Shown here in pieces: positions 6,923 to 14,758 of a stretch of DNA of 16,228 nucleotides; the stretch's first letter is position 1; each line of letters opens with the position of its first letter. The translations under genes and the position numbers were made by a program. The DNA is from RGIG4576 sp964613095 (GTDB taxonomy: Bacteria > Bacteroidota > Bacteroidia > Bacteroidales > Muribaculaceae), in NCBI GenBank assembly GCA_964613095.1, contig CAZTFX010000049.1, positions 1 to 16,228 of the forward strand, in the 5' to 3' direction. The notes under the pieces were generated by a model that was not told where the DNA came from, ran no database searches, and saw only the letters and a program-made list of their open reading frames with translations.

Positions 6923-7681
6923 ATGAAGATAAAAATATTTGCTGTTTTGTGTGTGTTAACAGTTATTGCTATGACAACCTTGGCTCAAACTCAAGTGATA
7001 GCTCACCGTGGATATTGGAAAACCGATGGTTCGGCTCAAAATTCGATACGCGCACTTGTGAAAGCCGATTCTATAAATTGTTATGGTTCCGAATTTGATG
7101 TATGGATGACTGCCGATGGAAAATTGGTAGTTAATCATGACGCAAAGGTGGATAGTCTAGTTGTTGAAAAGGCTCAATCCGGTGATGTACTTGCTCTAAA
7201 ACTTGTAAACGGAGAAAATATCCCTACACTTGAACAATATTTAGAGGAAGGCAAGAATTGTAAGACTCGACTTATCTTTGAATTAAAACCACATAATGAT
7301 AAATTGCTTGAGGCTAAAGCAGTAATCGATGGACTCATGATGGTAGAACGCATGGGACTTACCGACAGAGTGGAATATATCACATTTTCGGCAGACGCAC
7401 TGGAATTGTTCCTAAAATATGCCCCTAAAGGAACACCTGTTTATTATCTTAATGGAGAAAAGACACCTCAAGAACTTCACAAAATGGGTGCCGCAGGCAT
7501 GGATTATCACTACTCTATATTTAAAAAACATCCAGAATGGATTAAGGAATGTCATGATTTGGGTATGAAAGTAAATGCTTGGACTGTAAATAAAGAAGAA
7601 GATATGAAATGGTGTATCAAGCATAATATTGATTTCATTACTACAAATGAACCTGAAATTCTTCAAAAGTTACTTAAATAG
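6923..7681 (+). CDS. Secreted glycerophosphodiester phosphodiesterase (GDPD family)
   Basis: GDPD enzymes hydrolyse glycerophosphodiesters, the deacylated phospholipid head groups, to sn-glycerol 3-phosphate and an alcohol. The TIM-barrel motifs are present. His28-Arg29 lies in VIAHRGYW, Glu57 and Asp59 in GSEFDVWMTADGKLVV, His72 in VNHDAKV, Glu120 and Lys122 in LIFELKPH, and the barrel end has VNAWTVNKEEDMKW and ITTNEPEIL. Residues 1-21 form a signal peptide (KIFAVLCVLTVIAMTTLA). Cleavage after Ala21 would expose Gln22, a suitable substrate for the glutaminyl cyclase encoded at 11577-12572. At 252 aa it is a typical single-domain, Ca/Mg-dependent periplasmic enzyme. It lies between xerD and the peroxiredoxin gene and is probably transcribed from its own promoter. 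The exact phosphodiester substrate is not determinable. Confidence 0.9.
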   Translation: MKIKIFAVLCVLTVIAMTTLAQTQVIAHRGYWKTDGSAQNSIRALVKADSINCYGSEFDVWMTADGKLVVNHDAKVDSLVVEKAQSGDVLALKLVNGENIPTLEQYLEEGKNCKTRLIFELKPHNDKLLEAKAVIDGLMMVERMGLTDRVEYITFSADALELFLKYAPKGTPVYYLNGEKTPQELHKMGAAGMDYHYSIFKKHPEWIKECHDLGMKVNAWTVNKEEDMKWCIKHNIDFITTNEPEILQKLLK

Positions 7682-7737
7682 GTCAACATTTTGTCTTTTT
7701 TGGGTGTTGTGTGAATAAAACATGCCCATTAGGACAA

Positions 7738-7773
7738 TAACTTTGCATTGAAAAAGGGAACGAATCCTTTTTC
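7738..7773 (+). promoter_or_regulatory. Promoter box and leader hairpin ahead of bcp-recA
   Basis: TAACTTTG (7738-7745) is an exact TAnnTTTG box. Just downstream, GAAAAAGG (7750-7757) and CCTTTTTC (7766-7773) form an 8-bp stem with an 8-base loop at the 5' end of the presumed transcript. About 38 further bases lead to the ATG at 7812. The 130-bp gap between the phosphodiesterase and the peroxiredoxin therefore looks like a true promoter region. The hairpin could stabilise the 5' end; no regulator site is recognised. Confidence 0.45.
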
Positions 7774-7811
7774 TTGTCAAGTCGGTGGACGGGGCAATAA
7801 TTTAAGTTATT

Positions 7812-8264
7812 ATGAAAATTGGAGACAAAATACCCAATGTTTTGGGTGTAGATGCCAACGGCAAAAAATGGACTGCAAAAGATGTTGCAGGCAGTAAACT
7901 GGTTTTATATTTTTATCCTAAAGATGGAACACCGTTATGTACCGATGAAGCGTGTAGCTTGGCGTCAGGATATGGTGCACTACTTAAAGCAGGATATAAA
8001 GTAATGGGCGTAAGTACCGATAGTGCTGATTCTCATAAGAAGTTTGCTGAAGAACATTCACTTCCGTTTCCTCTCATTGCCGATACGGAAATGGAAGTGA
8101 ATAAATTATTTGATGTGTGGCATAAACAGAAGTTTGGTGCAGGTGAATACATGGGAACGGTTCGTACGACTTTTATCGTTGATGAAAAAGGTATTATAAC
8201 CGATATTATCAAAGATGTAGACACCAAAGACAGTGCTAATCAGATTTTGAAATTAAACAAATAA
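7812..8264 (+). CDS. bcp: Thioredoxin-dependent thiol peroxidase, BCP/PrxQ type
   Basis: BCP-type peroxiredoxins reduce hydrogen peroxide and organic peroxides using thioredoxin. The active-site segment is LVLYFYPKDGTPLCTDEAC. The peroxidatic Cys43 follows TPL, where TPG is usual, and the resolving Cys48 lies five residues later, the arrangement of two-Cys PrxQ/E. coli BCP (Cys45/Cys50). The thioredoxin-fold strand VMGVSTDSADSHKKFAEEH and the late TTFIVDEKGIITDII segment complete the domain. Length (150 aa) is normal, and no signal peptide is seen, so it is cytosolic. Only 12 bases separate its stop from the recA ATG, so the two are probably co-transcribed, coupling peroxide defence with DNA repair. 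The Leu in place of Gly before the peroxidatic Cys is a mild departure from consensus. Confidence 0.92.
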   Translation: MKIGDKIPNVLGVDANGKKWTAKDVAGSKLVLYFYPKDGTPLCTDEACSLASGYGALLKAGYKVMGVSTDSADSHKKFAEEHSLPFPLIADTEMEVNKLFDVWHKQKFGAGEYMGTVRTTFIVDEKGIITDIIKDVDTKDSANQILKLNK

Positions 8265-8276
8265 AAAATATTGAAT

Positions 8277-9320
8277 ATGGAGGAACTTGAACAGAAAGCA
8301 AAAACTCCGGAAAGAGTTCCGGTTTCGGCTGAAAAGCTAAAAGCATTGCAGATTGCAATGGATAAAATTGACAAAACTTATGGTCGTGGCTCTATCATGA
8401 AAATGGGCGATGACAGTGTAGAAGATGTGGAAGTAATTCCTACCGGTTCGATTGCTTTAGATTACGCTTTAGGAGTTGGGGGATATCCTCGTGGACGTAT
8501 CATTGAAATCTATGGTCCCGAATCATCCGGTAAGACAACTCTTGCCATTCATGCCATAGCTGAAGCTCAAAAGCAAGGTGGTATTGCTGCTATTATCGAC
8601 GCTGAACATGCTTTTGATCGCTTTTATGCCGAAAAATTAGGTGTTGATGTGAATAACTTATGGATATCACAACCCGATAATGGAGAACAAGCACTTGAAA
8701 TTGCTGACCAACTTATTCGTTCTTCGGCTATCGATATAATTGTGATAGACTCGGTTGCCGCACTTACGCCTAAGGCTGAAATTGAGGGTGAAATGGGTGA
8801 TAGTAAAATGGGACTTCAAGCGCGTCTTATGTCGCAGGCTTTACGTAAGTTGACTGCCACTATTTCAAAGACTAACACGACTTGTATATTTATCAATCAA
8901 TTGCGTGATAAACTTGGCGTATTGTTTGGCTCGCCTGAAACAACTACCGGTGGAAATGCTTTGAAATTCTATTCTTCGGTGCGTCTTGATATTCGCCGTA
9001 TAGGTCAAATTAAGGATGGTGAAGAAGTTCTTGGAAATCAAACTCGTGTGAAAGTTGTGAAAAATAAGGTTGCACCACCTTTCCGCAAAGCAGAATTTGA
9101 AATACTATTCGGACAAGGAATCTCTAAGATTGGAGAAATCGTTGATTTAGGTGTTCAATATGGTATTGTTAAGAAGAGTGGTGCATGGTTCTCTTATCAG
9201 GAATCAAAAATAGGTCAAGGACGTGAAGCCGCTAAACGAACTATTGCTGACAATCCTGAACTTACTGAAGAAATAGAAACAAAGATTTTTGCAGCAATGC
9301 GTGGAGAAACTCAAGAATAA
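8277..9320 (+). CDS. recA: Recombinase RecA
   Basis: RecA forms ATP-dependent filaments on single-stranded DNA, drives homologous pairing and triggers the SOS co-protease. Numbering from the ATG at 8277 gives a 347-aa protein. It shows KALQIAMDKIDKTYGRGSIMKMGD at 23-46, Walker A GPESSGKTT at 80-88, the make-ATP-work site DAEHAFD, Walker B IDIIVIDSVAAL, the L1 region EGEMGDSKMGLQARLMSQALRKLT, L2 FGSPETTTGGNALKFYSS and the C-terminal domain to FAAMRGETQE. A TTG six bases upstream (8271) also keeps the frame, but ATG followed by MEELEQK is the better start. It is the last gene of the plus-strand block and ends at a strong hairpin. No LexA box is recognised upstream. Confidence 0.97.
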   Translation: MEELEQKAKTPERVPVSAEKLKALQIAMDKIDKTYGRGSIMKMGDDSVEDVEVIPTGSIALDYALGVGGYPRGRIIEIYGPESSGKTTLAIHAIAEAQKQGGIAAIIDAEHAFDRFYAEKLGVDVNNLWISQPDNGEQALEIADQLIRSSAIDIIVIDSVAALTPKAEIEGEMGDSKMGLQARLMSQALRKLTATISKTNTTCIFINQLRDKLGVLFGSPETTTGGNALKFYSSVRLDIRRIGQIKDGEEVLGNQTRVKVVKNKVAPPFRKAEFEILFGQGISKIGEIVDLGVQYGIVKKSGAWFSYQESKIGQGREAAKRTIADNPELTEEIETKIFAAMRGETQE

Positions 9321-9339
9321 TTTTAGGTTTAGATAATAT

Positions 9340-9376
9340 TTTAAAAGCTCGACAGGTTATCTGCCGAGCTTTTAAA
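9340..9376. terminator. Bidirectional hairpin terminator between recA and the S9 peptidase gene
   Basis: TTTAAAAGCTCG (9340-9351) is the exact reverse complement of CGAGCTTTTAAA (9365-9376) with a 13-base loop that can itself pair CAG with CTG. The A and T runs flanking the GC core give a U-tract in either direction. Position between convergent gene ends (9320 and 9393) fits termination of both. Confidence 0.88.
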
Positions 9377-9392
9377 GTTCTTGATGGAGATA

Positions 9393-11525
9393 TTACTCCT
9401 CGTTGATATTCATGCCAAGATTATACATAATAAAAGACCAAATATCAGTTTGTTCATCTATAACCTTAGCTATGGGTTTTCCACCGCCGTGACCGGCGTT
9501 GCTTTCAATACGGATAATTTTAGGTTCATCACCGGTATTTGATGATTGTAGTTGAGCGGCATATTTAAATGAGTGAGCCGGTACAACACGGTCGTCATGG
9601 TCGGCAGTTGTTACCAGAATAGCAGGATATTTGGTTCCATCATTTTTAATAGTGTGAAGAGGAGAATAACCATACAGATATTCAAACATTTCCTTACTGT
9701 CATCACTACGTCCATAATCACTTGCCCAATTCCAACCGATAGTGAATGTGTGATAACGTAACATATCCATTACGCCCACTTGTGGAACAGCTACGCGGAA
9801 TAATTCAGGACGTTGATTAACAACGGTTCCCACTAATAAACCACCGTTTGAACCTCCATTTATGGCAATATATTCAGGTGAAGTATAGCCTTCTTTAATA
9901 AGATATTCGGCAGCAGCAATGAAATCATCAAACACGTTTTGTTTATTCATTTTTGTGCCGGCTTTATGCCATGCTTCTCCAAATTCACCACCGCCGCGCA
10001 GATTGGCTACAACATAAATACCTCCATTTTGAATAAAAGGAATACGCATTGCACCAAAACTAGGATTTAAACTGATATTAAAACCTCCATAACCATAAAG
10101 GAATACGGGATTTTTACCGTTTTTCTCTAACCCTTTATTATATGTTACAAACATATTTACCATTGTGCTATCCTTGCTAGGATAGGAAATTTGTTCGGTT
10201 ACATAATCCTCCGGATTGAAGTCCACCTTAGGAGAAAAGACAAGAGTTGATTCATCTTTTTCCAAATCGTATTTGTATATGGTTCCCGGAAAAGTATATG
10301 AAGAGAATGAATAGAATACATCACTATGCTTGTGGCTTGATGAGAATCCCACTGAACCTACTGTAGGTAACTTTATTTCTCTTATTTGTTTACCTGAACC
10401 GTCAAGTAAGTAAGCATGATTGGCAATATTCTCCATATATACGGCAATAATTTTGTCGTCTGCCATATCTATACTTTCAAGAAGATGGTTACTCTCTGGA
10501 ATAAGTTCTTTGCTATTCTTTGCATTTAATTTGTTTACATCAAATTCAAGAACTTTGTAATTAGGTGCTCCATCGTTAGTCTTTAACAAAATTCTTTTAT
10601 CGTCGGCATATACGATAGAGTTATCTTTAGACATATCTTCTGCGATACATGTGTATTTCGCATTTGGCTTTTTAGTGTCCTTAATGTACACGGCATTTCC
10701 TTCTCCGTCACTTTCATATAGTACAAGGAAACGTTCGTCATCGGTTACACCTACTTGGTAAAAACGTAAAGGGTGTTGTTTATTCATGTATTCCAAACGG
10801 TCTTCTGATTGTGAAGTACCTATTTTATGATAATACACCTTTTGAAATTCATTTTTTGCCGATAACCCCTTTCCGTCGGTTGGTGCATCGTATGCGCTAT
10901 AATAGAAACCGTCGCCTTGCCAACTTACTCCGGTGAACTTAGCCCACATAATATGATCCTTAAGCAATTCGCCGGTTTCTGCATTCATAACATAGATTTC
11001 GTTCCAATCACTTCCACTACGTGATATAACATAAGCAAGATATTTTCTGTCTTTTGAAAATCCGAATGAACCAAGTGATACAGTTCCGTCTTCACTTAAT
11101 TTGTTAGGGTCAAGTAATACACGAGCATCTCCTCCTAATGAGTCACATTCATAGAGTACGCTTTGATTCTGTAAACCATTATTCTTGAAATAGTAGTATT
11201 TACCCTCTTCTTTCCATGGAGTACCCATTTTCTCATAGTTTGTGAGAGCCGTTAACTTCTCTTTCAGCTTGGTACGAAAAGGAATCTGCTCAAGATAAGA
11301 ATTAGTTACTGCATTTTGAGCTTTTACCCATTCGGCTGTTTCTACCGAATTGTCATCCTCTAACCAACGATAAGGATCAGCTACTTGCGTACCGAAATAC
11401 ACATCTACAGTATCAACCTTCTTTGTTTCAGGATAGTCAAGTTTTACTTGCCCACTACATCTCACAAGACCAACACTTGCTCCGGTCCCTAAGATAATAC
11501 CTGCCATAATCACTGTCTTTTTCAT
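9393..11525 (-). CDS. Prolyl oligopeptidase (S9A family), exported
   Basis: S9A enzymes cut short peptides after proline. The 710-aa protein has the usual order. An N-terminal segment has DPYRWLEDDNS, followed by a seven-bladed beta-propeller (about 80-430, with SFGFSKDRKYLAYVISRSGSDW). The alpha/beta-hydrolase domain contains FLYGYGGFNISL, NLRGGGEFGEAWH, the nucleophile Ser559 in GGSNGGLL, Asp644 in ADHDDRVVPAHS and His679 in NAGHGGGK. Triad spacing matches the characterised Flavobacterium and porcine enzymes. The N-terminus is a signal sequence ending LVRC-SG. The Cys could be lipidated, but Arg at -1 is atypical of a lipobox, so a periplasmic soluble form is also possible. Only 51 bases separate its ATG from the stop of the glutaminyl cyclase gene, so one transcript is likely, ended by the hairpin at 9340-9376. 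Confidence 0.92.
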   Translation of the reverse strand: MKKTVIMAGIILGTGASVGLVRCSGQVKLDYPETKKVDTVDVYFGTQVADPYRWLEDDNSVETAEWVKAQNAVTNSYLEQIPFRTKLKEKLTALTNYEKMGTPWKEEGKYYYFKNNGLQNQSVLYECDSLGGDARVLLDPNKLSEDGTVSLGSFGFSKDRKYLAYVISRSGSDWNEIYVMNAETGELLKDHIMWAKFTGVSWQGDGFYYSAYDAPTDGKGLSAKNEFQKVYYHKIGTSQSEDRLEYMNKQHPLRFYQVGVTDDERFLVLYESDGEGNAVYIKDTKKPNAKYTCIAEDMSKDNSIVYADDKRILLKTNDGAPNYKVLEFDVNKLNAKNSKELIPESNHLLESIDMADDKIIAVYMENIANHAYLLDGSGKQIREIKLPTVGSVGFSSSHKHSDVFYSFSSYTFPGTIYKYDLEKDESTLVFSPKVDFNPEDYVTEQISYPSKDSTMVNMFVTYNKGLEKNGKNPVFLYGYGGFNISLNPSFGAMRIPFIQNGGIYVVANLRGGGEFGEAWHKAGTKMNKQNVFDDFIAAAEYLIKEGYTSPEYIAINGGSNGGLLVGTVVNQRPELFRVAVPQVGVMDMLRYHTFTIGWNWASDYGRSDDSKEMFEYLYGYSPLHTIKNDGTKYPAILVTTADHDDRVVPAHSFKYAAQLQSSNTGDEPKIIRIESNAGHGGGKPIAKVIDEQTDIWSFIMYNLGMNINEE

Positions 11526-11576
11526 ATTCTAGTTGTTTTATTCTGATTTTTTACCATAATTTCTAATACCAAACTA

Positions 11577-12572
11577 TTAATAGCTGTATATGAGATTTGT
11601 AATAGTTTGTCCCACTGCTTTAAGAGTACTACGGTCTATATGTTCCATTGTATCATCTACTGTGTGCCATTGAGGAAAGAATCCGTTTGGACTGGTGGCA
11701 TCCATTGCAATTATATCTATTGTGGGAATACCGGCACGATTAATAAATACATGATCATCTGTTATTGCACCACCGGTACGTTTTATAAAATAGTTGCCAT
11801 ATCCACTGCGTTCTGCCATATTCCATACTTCTTTTACAGCAGCAGGAGCATATTGCATAGAGAAGTATTCTTGAGAGAATTGAGAACCTACAGCACCTAC
11901 CATATCAAGTAAAATACCGAAAATTGGACGATAACCCATACGATGAGGATTAGCAACCCAATATTGAGTGCCTAATGCCCATGTGTATTCCGAATCAGAA
12001 GATGTTCCACTGTTATCACCCCAATCTTCTGCATCGACAAACATTATATCCACTCCGAGATTAGGTTGTTTTTTTTGTAAAAGACGAGCAATCTCAAGTA
12101 GTACACCCACTCCGCTGGCTCCATCATTGGCTCCCATTACCGGGTTCTTGTGGTTCTCTGGGTTTGGGTCGCTATCAGCCCACGGGCGACAATCCCAGTG
12201 AGCAAGAAGCAATATACGACGTTCTTTCTTCGGAGCAAATTCACCTATAATATTGTGTGCATTCAATTTTGTTCCATCGTATGCGGTAAGAATGGGAGAT
12301 TGTACAATTACGTTTGCCCCATAAGACTTCAACTTATTGATTAGAAAATCTCCACAATGACGATGGGCAACAGTATTTGGTACACGAGGACCAAAATCGC
12401 ACTGAGCATTTACAAAATTATACGCACTATCTCCATTGAAATCCATAACCTGTGTAAAAGCGTCAGTTTGTTCTTTGACATTTTCACTGGGTTTTCCGGT
12501 CGAAGAACAACCCATAAAAATAGCGGTAGAAAACAGTATTAAAAGGATAATATTTCTTGTAATCATAATCAT
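11577..12572 (-). CDS. Glutaminyl-peptide cyclotransferase, M28-fold lipoprotein (type II QC)
   Basis: Glutaminyl cyclases convert N-terminal Gln of exported proteins to pyroglutamate. The M28 zinc-aminopeptidase fold is clear from LLLAHWDCRPWADSDP (122-135), the zinc ligand Asp150 in MGANDGASGVG, Glu182 in FVDAEDWGD and His303 in FPQWHTVDD. The catalytic-pocket segment DMVGAVGSQF and TDDHVFINRAGIPTIDII are also present. One zinc and the WHTVDD ending mark the cyclase group rather than a two-zinc aminopeptidase. Residues 1-22 are a lipoprotein signal with a good lipobox (IFMGC, Cys22), so it sits on a membrane facing the periplasm. A second ATG at codon 3 is an equally possible start. Bacteroidetes enzymes of this type (as in Porphyromonas gingivalis) modify many signal-peptidase-cleaved proteins that start with Gln. 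It heads a pair with the S9 peptidase. An M28 aminopeptidase is the alternative. Confidence 0.87.
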   Translation of the reverse strand: MIMITRNIILLILFSTAIFMGCSSTGKPSENVKEQTDAFTQVMDFNGDSAYNFVNAQCDFGPRVPNTVAHRHCGDFLINKLKSYGANVIVQSPILTAYDGTKLNAHNIIGEFAPKKERRILLLAHWDCRPWADSDPNPENHKNPVMGANDGASGVGVLLEIARLLQKKQPNLGVDIMFVDAEDWGDNSGTSSDSEYTWALGTQYWVANPHRMGYRPIFGILLDMVGAVGSQFSQEYFSMQYAPAAVKEVWNMAERSGYGNYFIKRTGGAITDDHVFINRAGIPTIDIIAMDATSPNGFFPQWHTVDDTMEHIDRSTLKAVGQTITNLIYSY

Positions 12573-12590
12573 GCAAAATATTTGTTCTTA

Positions 12591-12598
12591 CAAAAATA
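12591..12598 (-). promoter_or_regulatory. -7 promoter box for the glutaminyl cyclase / S9 peptidase pair
   Basis: On the minus strand this reads TATTTTTG, an exact TAnnTTTG match, ending 18 bases before the ATG at 12572. The upstream -33 region is AT-rich without a clear TTTG. Confidence 0.42.
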
Positions 12599-12663
12599 CT
12601 ATTTTCTTTAATACTTAAGGAACTTAATAAACATATATATGTGTGTTTTTCATCAAAAGGATA

Positions 12664-12689
12664 GAAGCCCGGCGATTTCACCGAGCTTC
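12664..12689 (-). terminator. Hairpin after the 672-aa surface-protein gene
   Basis: GAAGCCCGG (12664-12672) pairs with CCGAGCTTC (12681-12689) with one C-A mismatch around an 8-base loop. Read on the minus strand it lies 42 bases past the stop at 12731 and is followed by a pyrimidine-rich CTATCCTTTT run. It fits a rho-independent terminator for the upstream gene, insulating the glutaminyl cyclase promoter. Confidence 0.6.
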
Positions 12690-12730
12690 CACTATCCTAT
12701 TTTGTTAGCCTTATTGGTCTAATAAGTTAC

Positions 12731-14749
12731 TTATAAAATTACTTTAGTTACTTTTATACCTTGCTTCTTAATGAAGATTCCGTTTTCCGGATTAGCCACC
12801 TTCATGCCCTGCAAGTTGTAATATTCAACCGGAGCATTATCATCAACCAAAGTTTCTTCAACACCGGTAGTAATGTCGTAAGTAACAGTGATGCCTTTGA
12901 TAGTTGCATTCGCTATTGTTGTAAACACAACCTCAGTTGCTTCGCCTGTCCAAGTTGAGCTAGAGAATGTACCTACGTTAGCTTCAAAGTCGCTACTGGT
13001 AGCACCGTTGAACGAAATGTTGGTTATTGCAGCATTAGCCACAGAGATTGTTATAGTTGAACCTGTAGTGCCACTACTTGATTTTTTATAAGTTCTTAAT
13101 GTAATACTACCGTTACTATTGTATAGACGACAATTGGTGCTGGCATCATTCTTTGCACAAGTAAGAGAAACTGCGCCGTTAGTGAATGTAACGTCATTTA
13201 CAGCCACTTCACCACCGGTTGCAGGTACTTCTTGTACAGGATTCAATGAAGTTGGGTCGGTGAAGTTGAAAGTGGCAACCTTCAAGTTTGCTGACATTAA
13301 AGTGAAAGCTGCTTCTGCAACTGAGCTGTTAGCCATACCGTCGGCAATAGCGATAGCCTTAACGGTAGCATCAGCAGAAAGAGTGAAAGGAGCTTCATAA
13401 AGAGTTCCGTTATCTGCGCTAGGCTCTGTTCCGTCGATAGTGTAATAAATAGATGCACCTTCGGTCGCACAAGTGATTTCGATTTCGGCATCGCTTGCTA
13501 TTGTACCGCCATTAGGATTGATTACAGGTGCTTCTACCACTTTTAGTCCGGAAGCACTTGTGATATTGATAGGCAACAATTGGATTGTTGTGTTATAGCA
13601 ACTTACAAATCCTTCGACGGTCAAGTTTTCTCCGGTGGTAACGGTGATACCGGCTGAATTGTACATTGTAGCTGTTCCTGTAGCATCTGTGATTGTGCAT
13701 GATTTACTGCTTTCAGGGACGGTAACACCTGTTACTTTCACGTAAGTAAGTAGCTCGGTATCTGCAAGAGCGTCTAGAGTGATAACGGTAGGCTCTACTG
13801 CAGTGCCTGTGGTAGCTGTGCCGAAACTTGCAGTTTCTGGAGTCATTTGAGGAAGTCCGTTATATCGGGTGTAAGTACCCTTAACGCCTGTAAGTTGGTC
13901 GCCATTGCTATAGGTGGTGTTGCCTAGTGAACCGAATGCAACAATTTTGCCGGTGGCATCTTGCAAGAAGAGGTAAGAACCTTCTTGAGCAACAACGGTA
14001 ACCGCTCCGCTGATAGTAGTTGCATAAGAGTTAGCCTTGCTGATAAATTCAGCGATATTAGCTACTGGGAATTTGTAAGTAGCTTCAGCAACGTTACTGT
14101 TGGCAAGAGTTCCGTTTGGATCTACTGCAACAGCCTTAACTGTAGCGTCGGCAGAAAGCGTGAAAGGAGCTTCATAAAGAGTTCCGTTGCTTGCGCTAGG
14201 TTCTGTGCCGTCGATAGTGTAATAGATATTGGCTTCGTCGGTACAAGCAATAGAGATTTTAGTGTCAGCTGTTATCTCACCTGATGCAGGAGTGAAAGTA
14301 GGGGTTGACATGTTTGTTGCAGCACCTACTGTGTAATCAACAGTTACTGTTAGTATTCTAACGTGACCGCTAGAGCCTCCTTGCGTAAATGTAGTAGAGT
14401 TGGCATTTACGCTGGTGATTGTTGCGGCAGTTCCATCGATAGCAAGAGTTCCTGCCGATACTGTGCTGGCAGAATTTACAGTATTATCACCGCTTTGTGT
14501 TGTAAGGGTTACGCTATTGATGGTTACAGCTGAGCTGCTACCGGTAACAGTCATAGTGCCACCTCCGTAAATGCGAAGTGCTGTACCCATGTTGTAGTAC
14601 TTAGGTGCATTGCTGTTTGTACCCTTGTTGAATGTTAATGTGATGTAATCATCAAGAGTAGCAGACGTTACTTCTTGACCGTTAGAATAACCTTGCTCAG
14701 AGAAGGTTATCGTAGCTTCATCTGCGTTGAGAGCCACAAAACTAATCAA
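12731..14749 (-). CDS. Exported multi-domain beta-sandwich surface protein, 5' end truncated
   Basis: The frame gives 672 residues from a TTG at 14749, with no ATG before the upstream stop at 14795-14797. It opens in the middle of a signal peptide (SCLISFVALNA followed by DEATITF), so the true start has been lost at a junction near 14757. Domains in order are a beta-rich unit (10-140) ending TVTVDY, a chitobiase C-terminal-type repeat (150-226, YYTIDGTEPSASNGTLYEAP), an OB-like unit (229-400, SYLFLQDATGKIVAFG), a second chitobiase-type repeat (407-484), a second beta-rich unit (488-626, TWTGEATEVVF, TIKGITVTYD), and a C-terminal tail (638-672, APVEYYNLQGMKV, NGIFIKKQG). The tail resembles the short sorting tails of Bacteroidales exported proteins (possibly T9SS-like; inference). 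No catalytic residues are recognised; adhesion or glycan binding is possible. It is probably not expressed as it stands. Confidence 0.65.
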   Translation of the reverse strand: MISFVALNADEATITFSEQGYSNGQEVTSATLDDYITLTFNKGTNSNAPKYYNMGTALRIYGGGTMTVTGSSSAVTINSVTLTTQSGDNTVNSASTVSAGTLAIDGTAATITSVNANSTTFTQGGSSGHVRILTVTVDYTVGAATNMSTPTFTPASGEITADTKISIACTDEANIYYTIDGTEPSASNGTLYEAPFTLSADATVKAVAVDPNGTLANSNVAEATYKFPVANIAEFISKANSYATTISGAVTVVAQEGSYLFLQDATGKIVAFGSLGNTTYSNGDQLTGVKGTYTRYNGLPQMTPETASFGTATTGTAVEPTVITLDALADTELLTYVKVTGVTVPESSKSCTITDATGTATMYNSAGITVTTGENLTVEGFVSCYNTTIQLLPINITSASGLKVVEAPVINPNGGTIASDAEIEITCATEGASIYYTIDGTEPSADNGTLYEAPFTLSADATVKAIAIADGMANSSVAEAAFTLMSANLKVATFNFTDPTSLNPVQEVPATGGEVAVNDVTFTNGAVSLTCAKNDASTNCRLYNSNGSITLRTYKKSSSGTTGSTITISVANAAITNISFNGATSSDFEANVGTFSSSTWTGEATEVVFTTIANATIKGITVTYDITTGVEETLVDDNAPVEYYNLQGMKVANPENGIFIKKQGIKVTKVIL
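12760..12838. repeat. Conserved C-terminal-tail repeat, copy 1 of 3
   Basis: This 79-bp stretch encoding the NAPVEYYNLQG to FIKKQG tail matches 73 of 79 bases of 15887-15965 (same orientation). A less similar third copy lies inverted at about 15058-15138. The match exceeds what protein constraint alone would require for a tail, so shared descent by duplication or gene conversion is likely. Confidence 0.75.
13355..14224. repeat. Direct repeat of 93 bp within the surface-protein gene (13355-13447 and 14132-14224)
   Basis: The two copies encode the conserved core of the two chitobiase-type domains (YYTIDGTEPSA-NGTLYEAPFTLSADATVKA) and match at 84 of 93 bases, including a run of 24 identical bases. 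They are 777 bp apart, a multiple of three, so recombination between them would delete one repeat and the OB-like unit in frame. Confidence 0.8.
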
Positions 14750-14758
14750 ACAACTGAA

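Noticed and set aside
8271..8276. TTG codon as an alternative recA start
   Set aside because: It would add only two residues; the ATG at 8277 is the conventional start and gives the expected N-terminus.
11577..12572. Ordinary M28 leucine-type aminopeptidase
   Set aside because: The Asp150/Glu182/His303 single-zinc pattern with WHTVDD and the lipoprotein signal fit the Bacteroidetes glutaminyl cyclase group better, though substrate proof is absent.
14675..14758. First 28 codons of the plus-strand ORF ending at 15166
   Set aside because: They are antisense to the signal peptide and first domain of the opposite gene; domain sense begins only at about 14757.
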